Shown here piece after piece: positions 11,692 to 22,720 of a DNA stretch of 64,000 nt (position 1 is the stretch's first letter; each line of letters begins with the position of its first letter). The notes under the pieces were generated by a model. It had not been told where the DNA came from. It made no database searches and saw nothing but the letters and a program-made list of their open reading frames with translations. This DNA comes from Dipteronia dyeriana (lineage: Eukaryota > Streptophyta > Magnoliopsida > Sapindales > Sapindaceae), in assembly GCA_032871835.1 (NCBI GenBank), contig CM065295.1, positions 38,252,360 to 38,316,359 of the forward strand, in the 5' to 3' direction. The position numbers and the translations under genes are program-made.

Positions 11692-12190
11692 TTAAAGCCT
11701 AAGCTCTAGCAGACTTTGTAGCAGAGCTCTCGATGCCCACATGCCAAGCAACTTCCGCAGGAACAGATATGGTCCCAGAGAAGATTCCAGAATCAGGCAG
11801 CTAGCCAGAGGGTTGCAAGTCGTGGATCCTCTACACTGATGGAGCTTCCGGGTAAGTTGGGGGAGGACCAGGCATAGTTCTAATTTATCCATATGGAACT
11901 GAGTGCTGCCACTGCTTCAGATTTGAATTTAAAGTCACTAACAATGAGGCAGAGTATGAAGCCCTTTTAGCCGGAATAAGGGCAGCCGCAGAGCTCGGGG
12001 TGGATTACCTACGGGTTAGGAGTGACTCGTTGCTCATAGTCAACCAAGTCTCTAGGGATTATCAAGCAAAAGGGATAACATGATTGCCTACCTAAAGCTA
12101 GTTCAATAGCTTGGGAGCAAATTTAAATGTTTCAGGATTAAGCAGGTACCTCGACAACAGAATCGTCGAGCTAACGTCCTGGCCAAGATA
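11692..12190 (+). pseudogene. Second (archaeal-type) RNase H of the Tat element
   Basis: After the end of the first RNase H and a short linker (ALADFVAEL), a second RNase H fold begins at about 11820 with WILYTDGASG. This is followed by the NNEAEYEALLAGIRAA helix (about 11940-11985) and VRSDSLLIVNQV (about 12015-12050), supplying the Asp, Glu and Asp of the active site. A second RNase H of this kind is an established feature of the plant Tat clade. Stops at about 11800 and 11850 and a frame change near 12080 break it. The surrounding order (RT, RNase H, second RNase H, integrase) is intact. Confidence 0.8.
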
Positions 12191-12235
12191 GCTGTAAATA
12201 GTGGCTAGAACTTACCTCAAGGGGTCCCTCTTCAA

Positions 12236-13520
12236 GTGGTTCCCCTACCTATCACAGTGGCAGGTAAGGAGATTTATACCCTGGATCGACAACCATTATG
12301 GAAGAACCCGATAATGGATTATCTACAAGAACGGAGACTTCCCAGGGAGCCTGACCAAAATAGAAAAGTCAATAGGCTCTCGGTCCGGTATTGCTTGGTG
12401 GATGGGTACTTATACAGGAGGGGCAGATCCCTTCCTTTACTCCAATGTTTACACCCTAAGAATGCTAAATGGGCATTGAAAGAGGTTCATTCAGGGGAAT
12501 GCAAGAACCATATTGGTTGGGGAGGCACTGGCATATCAGGTACTCCGTATGGGGTACTACTGCTAACCATCCATCAAGATACAAAGATCTTGGTACAATC
12601 ATGTGAAGCTTGCCAGAAGACTGCAAACCTAAGTCACATACTGCCAGAACGATTATCATCCCTTAGCTCACCATACCCTTTTGCCATATGGGGAGTCGAC
12701 TTGATCGGAGCACTCTCAACTGCTCCTGGTCAAGCGCAGGATGCCATCGTGGCAATCGACTACTTCACAAGATGGGTTAAAGTTGGACCACTTTCCCAGA
12801 TATCAGAAGAAAATCATCAAAAATAATGTGGTTTACAAGTTTGAAACCCCGCTTGCCATTATAGCTGACCTCGGCAAGCAGTTTGATAATAACCGCTTCA
12901 AAAACTTTTGCGAGGGCTTGGGAATCGACCTTAGGTTCGTTTCATTAGCCCACCCCTAGACTAATGGGCTGGTGGAATCCACCAATAAGACTATAAATAA
13001 GTTGTTGAAAAAGAAACAACAACAGAAAAAGGGTAGATGGGATGAGGAACTTCTCGAGGTCCTCTGGGCTTACGTCACTATAAGAAGAATATCTACCGGG
13101 GCAACAACCTACTTACTAGCCTTCGGGGTTGAAACAGTGTTTCCCATTGAACGCAAATGACCTCCTTTAGAGTCCAACATTTTGAACCAGGAACCAATGA
13201 GGATAAACTTCGAGCTAGCTTGGATCTCTTGGAAGAGAAACAAGATCGAGTAGCTGAGAAGGTAGCAGTTTACTGGAGCAGGATTGCTAGATACTTTAAC
13301 CGGAAGGTTAAAGCCTGAAACTTTAAGGAGGGGGACCTAGTTCTTAGAAAAGTAACATTGAATACCAGGAAGAGGTCAGACGGGGTCATGGGCCCAAACT
13401 AGGAAGGGCCATACTTGGTAAAGATGGTGGCTCGCAATGGGGCGTACAAACTCGAAAACATGAATGGCTGACTCATCAATCATACCTGGAATACAGATCA
13501 CTTAAGAAAATTCTACCCCT
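12236..13520 (+). pseudogene. Tat integrase
   Basis: The N-terminal zinc-binding part is seen as HPKNAKWALKEVHSGEC and CEACQK (HHCC type). The core begins with the catalytic Asp in IWGVDLIGAL, then AIVAIDYFTRW. The second Asp lies in IIADLGKQFDN (about 12859-12893), in a shifted frame. The catalytic Glu follows in NGLVESTNK, after a stop (TAG at 12957) that replaces the Gln of the usual PQ-NGLVE. The C-terminal part has the TGATTYLLAFGVETVFPIE motif and a basic tail (GDLVLRK). There are at least one frame change (about 12800) and several stops. This enzyme would insert the cDNA; all three acidic residues can be found, but not in one frame. Confidence 0.85.
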
Positions 13521-13719
13521 GAACAGGGAACTCATGAGCAGGCTACCTCTACCTAGATCTTAATCTCCAATAATTATGTGCTTTTCTCTTTTTGTCAATA
13601 AAGCTTTTTTTATTCTCCATCTTCAACTATGTTCTAAAATGATTTGGGTCTACATGGGAAAATTCGACATTATCATCCCAAGACCAAGCATTAGCCGGGG
13701 AAGCCCCCTCGCTATCCCT

Positions 13720-14085
13720 GATGCCTCGGCAGGGCACTACCCCTAGCCAAGAAGGGTCTGAGTGTAAGAGCATAGTTTCCATCTAGATCTCAAGACCAGG
13801 AAATAGCTAGATAGCCCTCCTGATGCCTTGGTCGGGCTACCACCCCAAAGAAGGGTCTGAGTGTAAGAGCATAGTTGCCTTCCAAATCTCGAGACCAGAA
13901 AATAGCTAGATAGCCCTCATGATGCCTTGGTCGGGTTACAACCCCCTAAGAAGGACTCAAGTTTAAGAGCACGGCAGCCCTCCCAGCCTAAGAGAGGGCT
14001 AGATAGTTCTCATTCATACCTTATTCGGGCTATAACCCCATAAAGAAGCTCAAGGTCTACGATCAAACAAGGGGGCTGTCAACTA
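13720..14085 (+). repeat. Degenerate ~100-bp tandem repeats in the Tat 3' region
   Basis: Four unit starts of the form TGATGCCTTGGTCGGGC fall at about 13720, 13822, 13921 and 14015, giving spacings of 102, 99 and 94. Units share AGAAGGGTCTGAGTGTAAGAGCATAG and CTAGATAGCCCTC blocks. Tandem repeats downstream of integrase are characteristic of Tat/Ogre-like elements. Confidence 0.85.
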
Positions 14086-14412
14086 AAGTCACCGAGCTGC
14101 AAGTTTCTATTAAGAGTCAAAAGCTCAAGCTAGCTATCTACGTTCACGCTTAAGCAGTTTTCTTATCTTGTTACCTTTCCCGAGCTAAATCAGGTTGCTA
14201 CATGCAAATCAAAATTTGAACCTAGTCTAAAGGCTAAATTTCATTGATGAATTTGGGAGCCTATCCTCCGGTAAGGCTACAGCAATTGAACAGGGAGCCC
14301 AACCATTGGTTCCTAACTACAAGCAAGAAAAATGATAATGATCAAGCATGAGTAAAGATGGGGTGCCCACCCCCCTTTCCGGGCATTCAGAGCGAGCTAC
14401 AAGAAGGTGTAC

Positions 14413-16936
14413 TCAAGTTTCTACTCCTCTTTTAGGTGGTCGCTCATCCCAGATAACCGTCTCTGCCACCTCTTCATAAGGATGCCCCTCGATTGCATGA
14501 TGCTCAGCAGGGTTCTCCTCCATGACCTCATTGACCACCGACATGACCTCAGGAGGTATGGCTGCATCAAGAAGGTTGGCAATTGACTCTGGCATAATTT
14601 TCCCTCCTGTTGGCACCTCCCTCGAAGGCACCTCAGAGGGACCTCGGGTTTTTATAAGATCTTCTTCCTGCTCCATGGGTATAACCCCCCTCGAGTATTC
14701 TCCAGGACCCGATGTTAGGAAGACCGAAGGAGAAGGAGAAAGATTTGACCCAGGTGGATGCTTTCCAGCTTCGGCCATATTAGAGGAATCCAGGTCATCA
14801 CCTAAGGGGCGAGACATCTCTGCAGCCTTGGCCATTATCTCCTCCTTATCCCAGTTACCAATAACCAACAGGTCAAAAGGGGAGGGGAGGGGGGGGGGAG
14901 GGGAGGGCCTCAACGACTTCGTAGGAGGCGTATAAGTATCCCTCGCTAAAGGAGGAGTCCACCTCAGCCTGAAGCTTGGAAACTTGGGACGTCTTCGCTT
15001 CTTTCTTCCAGTCATCCCTCTAGCTGGCTTGCCGTTTAGACCAAAGATTTTCTTAGTTAAAAGATTGCTTCAGCCTTTCGTGGTCACACTGAAGCTCAAC
15101 CAGTTGTGTTTCCATTTCTCTTTGGCTGGAAGTCATCTCCCGGACATTGAGCCTGCACCAGCAATCCCATGGCCCGTTTAGCCTCAGCTTCAGCCCTAGT
15201 TGCCCGATCTCGGAGAAATGATACTTGGTGGCCTATTACTACATTGAACTTGAAAGCCTGCAAAGCATGAAACAAAGGTTCGAAAGAAATCAAATCTCAC
15301 AATCACAAGAAATAAAGGCAATGACTACCTCGGCCAGAAGGACAGACCCCTTGGTAACCAGAAAATCCACGGGCATGGAAGCCATCCTAGAGAGCCCGCC
15401 ACCCAGGCATGAAGCAACGAACAGCTTCAAAACCTCATCCTGCCCAACCGAGCCCAACTAATGGTGGGGACGAGAAGGGGGAATCTCAGGATTACCAGCC
15501 TCGGGATCCCTTAGAGCATGAACTACTCGGGACGCAGCTGGATCAGCCAAAGGAAGGGGTAACATAACTGGGAAAGCAACAGCTGAAGCAGGAGCCACTG
15601 GTGAGGGGGGCAGAGATGGACGTATCAGTGGCTTGGGAAGCAGCCCTCCTCGATTTAGAGCCTTTACTGCCCGAGATGCAAGAACAAACATCTTATATCT
15701 CATTTGGGAAGGCGATGAAGCAGGATTAGGCAAAACAGCAGCCATAATGATTGTCCCCCATTTTTCTGAGGTAGCCAAGAAGGCTCCCGGGGATAACCTG
15801 GAAGGAGGGGGAGGGGTCCTAGCTTTTTGGGCTTCACGAGAAGCTAGAGCAACCATAAAAACCTTTTTTTTAAAGGAAGAAACGGATGATGTCAGAGGCA
15901 AATAAGCTAATGAAAACAAACCATGATAACTTAATATTACTTATGAGGGGAAGCATCGGAGATCCGCAGATACTTGTTCACCCTACGGGGATCGAACGGA
16001 TCAACAGTTATAAACTTCAAGTTTAGATAATTTTTGGCGAGGATAGTCTTCAGCATAGCCTCAGACTCAATGGGCAGGAAATCCCGATCCCATGAGGGTT
16101 TGTCACTGAAAGTAGTGGGAACCTCGAACTCATGCCCGTCGATAAATATAGAGTTTCCCCAATCTCCCTCCGCTAATATCCACTCTTCCTTCTAGGCGGG
16201 GTCTTTTCTCGAAACACCGGGGATGATAAAATTGAGTTTGTTTTTGGCCTTCACGTAAAACTATCCCGAGGGACCTCCAGACAAGCTCCCGATCTGAAAA
16301 AGGTAGGCCAGCTTTTCTGCCCTTGGTTCCGGGGTGAGCTTGCCCAGCTCGCACTATTCCCTCCACAGCATGAGGAAGCCAATCAGATTCCTTTAGAAGC
16401 CAGGCGTCAGTTAAAGGGGAGCTAATTGAATGGCGTTAAGGGCCCGCCGAAGAGTGGGGTGAAGGAGAAGTCTGACCCCTTTCTCAAAGGTCGCCAAATG
16501 AATGGGAAGCATGTCTGCGGGAGGATTATAAACATCGTAGTTCCTATGGGGAACTATGAGGGTAATGCCCTTAGGAATTCTGTATTTATCCCGAATGCGG
16601 TTGATCGATTGTGGGTCAACGGTAGAATCGGGAATAACCCTAGATTATGAAGGAAGAGACATCGCTGAAAGAAGCCTAGCCACCGTAACTTGAACCTCTC
16701 CAGCAGCATCGACCCCTCTCTCTAGCATCGGAATCCTCATTAACTAAGTTTAGATGGTTGTCGGATTGATTCGAGAAGCCAGAACCGATTGAGACGTTCC
16801 TAACAGAGCGACGGCGCTGACGAACTGGGGAAGAGTCCTCGTCGCTTGAAATTCCTCACACCCGTTTTTTAGGAACCAGATTAGAGCCTCGAGTGCCCTC
16901 AACTAAGGGTTCAATGTTGTCAGAGGAGTTCGACAT
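14413..16936 (-). pseudogene. Antisense gene of the Tat element (plant gypsy-type accessory protein)
   Basis: Reading right to left, a start at 16936 gives MSNSSDNIEPLVEGTRG and a basic stretch. A globular part follows at about 16250-15950, with EGDWGNSIFIDGHEFEVP and FDPRRVNKYLRISD. This resembles the domain listed in databases as 'putative gypsy type transposon'. Then come a Pro-rich segment (15919-15458), a coiled-coil-like segment (RDRATRAEAEAKRAMGLL, 15293-15096) and an acidic tail ending at 14413. It is broken by frameshifts and stops between these blocks. A minus-strand gene between pol and the 3' LTR is known in Retand-type Tat elements; its function is not established. It could not be expressed whole from this copy. 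Confidence 0.72.
14879..14907 (+). repeat. G-run array, G-quadruplex-type motif
   Basis: Five G runs (4, 4, 10, 4 and 3) are separated by single A residues on the plus strand. On the minus strand the tract encodes Pro-rich sequence of the antisense gene. The pattern satisfies the usual four-run G-quadruplex rule. Confidence 0.8.
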
Positions 16937-17307
16937 TGTTGGATGAAAAGAGCTTGAAGGTAGGTGAAAGATAAAGATGTGGTTGGAGAAGACAAGTAAA
17001 GGAGATGAAATCCGTAAGTTCGAAATTGAGAGAAAAAGTGAAGAAATGGGCAATGAGTTTGAATTTAAATAGAGGTTAGGGGTGTAATGACGTCAGCGAT
17101 ATCCTCGGGAAGATCACCTCAAGCCACGGAAAAAGATGTAACGCAACCGGTTTTCCTCGAAGAACACACCAATTCAAGTTCAACACATCATTTGGGTGAT
17201 TAATGAGAAGATTTCATTCGAGATTCTCTGTAATTATCTCATAACGGAAAAATTTCCCAATTAAATAGGGAATCTGACTCCAACCCCAACTCTACATCAG
17301 GTGTTCA

Positions 17308-17323
17308 AGTCAGAGGGGACTTC
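17308..17323 (+). promoter_or_regulatory. Polypurine tract before the Tat 3' LTR
   Basis: The purine-rich sequence AGTCAGAGGGGACTTC directly abuts the TGTTAATAG start of the 3' LTR, the expected place of the plus-strand primer. Confidence 0.6.
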
Positions 17324-18483
17324 TGTTAATAGTAAAATTTGGTCAGGGGTTAAAGAGAAATTTTCCACTCTCCCAGCGCAAATCGAAGCCCAAAGTCGAC
17401 ATTCATGAAACCCTGGATGTACCATAAAAATACCCTGCAGAAGCACGGAGGGATCACAGAGCTTAAAAACTATAAGAGAAGAAGCTAGGCATGACCAGGT
17501 CGAGCCCCCACACGAACACTGGAGTCCGGGCTTCTTGAGGCCACCAACCTGGGAACCTCAGTTCCTGGGGTCGGGCTCCTCAACCACCCTTGAAGGCTAA
17601 GGGGGTCGCCCAACAAGCAAAGCAAGCCCCCTCCGGGTTAAGGCTTTTAGATGTCAAACATAATTCATGGCCTGAACGAGAAGTCCACCAACCTCTCCAG
17701 GTGCCCGTTGTCTCCTCCACGATATAAGAAGGAAGAAGACCTCTAAATAAATCAGATCCATGTTACCTCATATGAATGACTTCTAGGGTGTCCATTCCAA
17801 GCTTTCAAAAATGGAACCAAAGCTTAGATCTACCTCGCTCTACGAAAACTACGAATGACTAGCTCAACAACCTCCATGAAGAATCATGCCGTAAGTACTT
17901 ACAGGAATATATTTACGTAACAACCAGCCTTTACACGCAAGTCAAGAGTTTGATTCCAAAAAGGAAGTAAAATTATCTTCGTCAACAGTATCATCGTTTC
18001 CACTGTTTACTCGGAGTCAACAACTTTCAAATAATGGATCCCGCCCGATAAGGAGGTAGTAGGTTCAGAGAATGAAGACGGGAGATACATCCGTTCAAAG
18101 TGATTCGACCACATATAAATATACCAAAACATTCCTATAAAAAGAAAGGTAGCATAAGGATAGACGACCGAGAAAAAAGGAGAGAGAAATACGTCGGACC
18201 TAAATTCTGTGATCAGAACACGACCGTCGGGACATCCACTATTCGACAAGTACGAAGTTGCCACCTTCCTACGTTCTAAAGATATAGTGAGCATATGAGA
18301 GAAAACCTTGTATTCCATGAATAATTAATACTAAAGTCTCCACTTATTATTGTTATACAAACACTCGTGTTTATCTAACCAGGTTGGGTATCAAAGGTAC
18401 CAACCCCGGCCATCACTTCCGTGGTAGTGGTCTCGAGGGGCGTTAGCTGTAATTTCTCACCCTGAGCGAATTTTCGGTTAACA
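17324..18483 (+). repeat. 3' LTR of the Tat element
   Basis: It matches the 5' LTR from TGTTAATAG to the end GGTTAACA. It keeps a segment near 18426-18472 that the 5' copy has lost, and lacks a segment present in the 5' copy around 4765-4800. Numerous substitutions show the element is not recent. Confidence 0.85.
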
Positions 18484-19509
18484 ATGATAATTAATTATTT
18501 TATTAAATTAAAATTTTATATTTGATAAAAATGAAAATAATTTTAAAATAGTTTAAATACTTTGCTCGACGCATTTTGGGTGTTGCTAAAAGTGCAATTT
18601 GACTCACTAATTGAACTCTTTTGACTTTGACCGTGACACAGTTATTGCGTAGCAAAAATTAATTTTTAGAGACATAGATCACATATATTTATTTGTGAAA
18701 GGGTTAGGGTGACAAGGTGGAGACACTTGTTTTGGCGTCAATAAAATCATTTGGCAATGTAGAGTTAAGATTTGGTGACATCTAAATGTCGTTACAGAAG
18801 GTCATTTTTTTTAGCTAGGGGATTTGGATGTGGATGCGAATGTGGGAATAAGAGAGTAACATAATAGCTAGGGCATCTCCAAGGCAATTGTGCATTTGAA
18901 GAAAATTTAGTGCCACGTAGGATATATATATATAATGAGGAAAAAAAAACCTCAAATGTAATTATCTAACTTCAATATGGATGTGATGTGAATTTTTTTT
19001 TTTAGAGAAACTCACCAAGAAATGAAAACTAGATTTCTAACTATTTTCATCAAAAATATTACACCCCATTTATTTTGATTTAAAATATTACACCCCATTT
19101 AATTGTCAAATAAAAGAGGAGAGAGAGGTAAAGGATTTATGAGGATTGGTTATAAAATAGATGTATATATATATATTTGATTTTAGATATTTGTATTAGA
19201 GATGGGAATAAACATTTTTTTAATTTTTGTTTCAGAATGAATCCATAATCAATATATATGCTGATGTATATCTAGTTAGAAATAAAAAAGTACATATTTG
19301 CACGAAAGATGCTCATACAAAATATGTAATAATTGATTTTCATTGATTGCAACAAATGTTACAATAATGGGTGCATTCAAATGACTCACCAATTCAAGTC
19401 CTTCTAATTCACATATAGTAAATGCACAAAAATAAATGCGAAACAAATAATAAGTAACATAAAATGAACTTGGTTATTCTTTATAAATAAGTTTATGAAT
19501 CAATCATAT
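18484..19509. other. AT-rich DNA without a recognised gene
   Basis: It lies between the Tat element and the extensin remnant. No domain-bearing frame is seen. It contains poly-A/T tracts and short TA runs (18927-18937, 19166-19176). A GGGCATCTCCAA string at about 18873 resembles PIF/Harbinger-type ends but has no partner nearby. Confidence 0.6.
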
Positions 19510-19764
19510 TTAGATATAGTAGCCTTTTGGAGGTTGTAAAATTTTGAATGTAGTATCGATGAGGTGGTGGAAGCTTGGTTGGATGCAGTGATTAATAGTG
19601 GTGTGGAGGTAGTGGTGGTGATTTTTAAATGTAAGGAGGAGGTGGTGAAGGTGATGGAGGTGGAAGGGAATTATAGACATAAGAAAGAGGTGCTGATAGA
19701 GAATGAGTGGTGGTGATTTGTAAATATAAGGAGGGGGAGGCAAATGCGGACCTCAATGGAGACT
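19510..19764 (-). pseudogene. Extensin remnant, C-terminal piece
   Basis: Read on the minus strand the sequence encodes PPPPYIYKSPP, then after a frame change SYVYNSLPPPSPSPPPPYI and KSPPLPP. These are Ser-Pro and Tyr-Lys repeats of extensin, the Hyp-rich cell wall glycoprotein. Frameshifts and a stop show decay. It reads as the downstream continuation of the pieces at 27345-27598 and 50495-50782, which share repeat style and strand. It is cut on the right by the SIRE-like element, whose duplicated AGGGG lies at 19765-19769. Confidence 0.7.
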
Positions 19765-19769
19765 AGGGG

Positions 19770-21294
19770 TGAAATTCCCTTTATCTTTATAGTCAAATAT
19801 ACCTAGAGAGGGTGGGGGGGGGGGGTGAACGGGTATATGCTCCAATTTTTATCTTCTATTAAAAATAATGCAATTTTAACCGTGCTTAATGAAAATTGCA
19901 ACCAATGACACACAATATTTACGTGGTAAACCGCCAAAGAGGAAACATCCACGGGTTGATACCATAACCACCGGAAAAAGAAAATCCACTATTTCAATAG
20001 AGTTACACACTCAAGCAATCACACATGCTCTCCAAGCTATCACTCTCTTTCTATCCTTGAAAGTAGTAATCTACTAAGCCGACTTCCTATCCAAAACCTC
20101 ATATCTCTAGGAAGATTCCTTGCTCACCTATTCGGATCCTCCCGACCCTAGGCAAGACTTCTTGCTCAACTATCGGAGTCCTCCCGACTCTAGTCAAGAC
20201 TTCCTCGCTCAACAATCCGAGGTCTCATACCTCTTGTCGAGACTTCCACTTGCTTAGCTATCCAAGTCCTCCTGACTCTAGCTAAGACTTCCAATTGCTC
20301 AAATCAAAGAATCTCTCTAAGATATTAGACTTTCTACCTCTTCACAAGGCATCTAAGTGATCATGAATGCAAAACGCAAACAAGCACTCAATATAGAAAA
20401 TGATGATCAACAAATTCTATGGACATGCAACTAGATAGCTAGACTATGCTTTCAAAGAACAACCATAAATGAATCTAGGCAACCTAAGCATGTTATCAAC
20501 TAAGAACATAGATATGAAGATATAGACACCAATTAAAACATAACCTAGTTCTTAGAAAATGAAATTAGATCTAGAAATAATCAATCAAGCATAAGAACAA
20601 AACATTTCTAGAAACAATCTCATGTTTATCAAGTTTAGAACAAATCAATCAATTTTTCACAAATCTAGCTAAACTTGAAAATCAATTCAACAAACCACAA
20701 AATGATATCAAAATCATCCTAATCATGTTTCTTAATCAAATAACATCAATCAATAAGAAGATCTAAGAAGAAAACTAAGAGGAAGATGATTTTACCATAA
20801 GGATGAAAAACCACGAACTGAAGATCAGATCATAACAAAAAATCTAGACATCTTTTGGTTCTGGAAAACAAAAATCAAAATGTTGAGAGAAAAATTTTGC
20901 ACTTGTTCTTCAATTTCAATTTTCCTAACATGTAAAGAATGAGAGGAAATGAGAGGTTTTAAAGAGAGAACAACCAAATGACCAAATTGCCCCTTTCATT
21001 AGTGCCTCCCCGAGATGGTACGTGGGCATCTCGAGGCAGAGCACCTTTGGGGCTGAGATGGCCATGCACCATCTCGGGATGGTGCTTAGTGATGGGTTAT
21101 GCCATCGCACCTATTCCCTTGCGCTCCTCTAGTGTTCTTCGACCGTTCTTTGGCCTCTGAACTCCAAATTCGAATCCGTTTGAAGATTACGAACTGGGAC
21201 TCCCTCACAGACATGGACATATAAGATACTCAACCCAGAAAATAAGAATTTGACTCGATATATGAAGACGAAGACAATGTATGCAACATGAGTT
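19770..21294 (-). repeat. Truncated 3' LTR of the minus-strand SIRE-like element
   Basis: It matches 25029-26636 but stops at about 21294, where RT coding sequence begins directly. The U3 start of this LTR and the RNase H region were therefore lost in one deletion. It keeps five units of the 42-bp repeat (20113-20300) and the GC-rich palindrome (about 21005-21090). Confidence 0.8.
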
Positions 21295-21296
21295 GA

Positions 21297-22720
21297 AAGC
21301 TACCTATCATGCTCTTATAGAGACTTTGATCAACATTTTTTCCTTTTTCATCTTTGTCAAGTTTTAAAGCTGTACTCATAGGTGTTTCAAATTCTTTTCC
21401 ACTTTCAAGGCCAAATTTATTAACAAGATTTCTAGCATATTTAGATTGAGACAACATGATACCATTGCTAGATTTTTTCACTTGCATACCAAGAAAGTAA
21501 TTGAGTTCACCTACCATACTCATTTCAAATTCTCTTGACATAACATTCACAAAATCATCAACCTTGGTTTTACATGTAAACCAAAACACATTGTCATCAA
21601 CATATATTTGTGTAACAAAAATGTCATTGTCATAATGCTTTACAAATAATGTTCTATCAATATCACCTCTCCTATATTGGTTATCAATAAGATATTGAGT
21701 CAACCTATCATACCAAGCTCTAGGAACTTGCTTAAGGCCATAAAGAGCCTTTTTCAACTTAAACACATGATTAGGAGAGTGTGGGTCTACAAAACCCTTA
21801 GGTTGTTCAACATACACTTCTTCTTGAAGGTATCCATTGAGAAAAACACTTTTGACATCCATTTGAAACAATTTGAATTTTTAAAGACATGCAATGGACA
21901 GCAAAAGCCTAATGGACTCATAACGTGCAACGGGTGCAAAAGTCTCATCAAAGTCTACACCCTCAACTTGAATTTATCATTGAGCCACTAGTCTTGCTTT
22001 ATTTCTCACTATCTTGCCACATTCATCGATCTTATTCCTAAACACCCATTTTGTACCAATCGCATTGATATCTTTTGGTCTAGGAACTAATGACCATACT
22101 TCATTCCTCTCAAATTGATTTAGTTCTTCTTGCATGGCATTAACCCAATATTCATCAATAATTGCTTCATTAATATTTTTGGGCTCAATTTGAGATATCT
22201 AGCAAGCATATGAACAAGCATATGAACAAGCATATGAAATTTGGTTATCTAGTTGCCTTCTAGTTCTAACCCCTTCATTCAAATCACCTATGATATCTTG
22301 CTGGTAATGCATGTTCCTAAGTCTAGAATTAGAATTTTCAACATCTTGTTGGTCATCATTTAAACCATTTTCTAACTCTTGACTTTCTTCTCTAGCAACA
22401 CTACCATTATCATCATTATGACTAGACTCACTTTCATCACAACTAGTCATATCAATAAGTGTTTTAGTGTCATTCAACAAATGTTCTTTAGGTTCATTGA
22501 CACCATGGTTATCACACAAATCAAGCATGCTAAGATCATCTATTTTCACATTAATAGACTTCATAATAGTCTTAGTTTTCAAATTGAACACTCTATATGT
22601 AGGACTATTATTAGCATACCCAATAAAGAGACCAATATGACTTTTTGCATCAAACTTTCCTAAGTGATCTCTATTTTTCAAAATAAAACACTTACTCCCA
22701 AAAGTGTGGAAGTAACTCAC
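21297..22720 (-). pseudogene. SIRE-like reverse transcriptase and integrase C-terminus, truncated
   Basis: From the right, 22720-22199 holds the copia integrase tail (FHTFGSKCFILKNRDHLGKFD, then SHIGLFIGYANNS) and a poorly conserved linker. After a gap with stops (22198-21872), RT runs from [21 protein letters not shown] through [18 protein letters not shown] and the catalytic YVDD (about 21592-21603) to LNYFLGMQV. It ends at KSMIGS and passes straight into LTR sequence at about 21294, so RNase H is missing. At 22199-22234 a small triplication repeats AYACSYAC-type codons. The catalytic Asp pair is kept, but the frame is broken. Confidence 0.87.

Larger units (their letters stand above)
4484..18483 (+). 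mobile_element. Tat-lineage Ty3/gypsy LTR retrotransposon, decayed, with nested solo LTR
   Basis: Two matching LTRs (4484-5630 and 17324-18483) flank gag, protease, RT, RNase H, a second RNase H and integrase in Ty3/gypsy order on the plus strand. Both ends follow TG...CA (the right end is GGTTAACA). The flanking pentamers are ATTAT (4479-4483) and ATGAT (18484-18488), a target duplication with one change. The second RNase H, a tandem repeat block after pol and a minus-strand gene before the 3' LTR are hallmarks of the plant Tat/Retand group. Removing the 2.03-kb solo LTR in gag leaves about 12 kb. All coding parts contain stops, many of them TAG or TGA at Trp, Gln or Arg positions, so it is non-autonomous now. 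It is inserted at the 3' side of the endogenous virus. Confidence 0.9.

Noticed and set aside
14522..14935. 137-codon plus-strand frame in the Tat 3' region
   Set aside because: It is the complement of the antisense gene, whose composition and order make better sense.
18871..19000. Possible PIF/Harbinger-type MITE starting GGGCATCTCCAA
   Set aside because: No inverted partner TTGGAGATGCCC or TTA/TAA duplication was found within the next kilobase.
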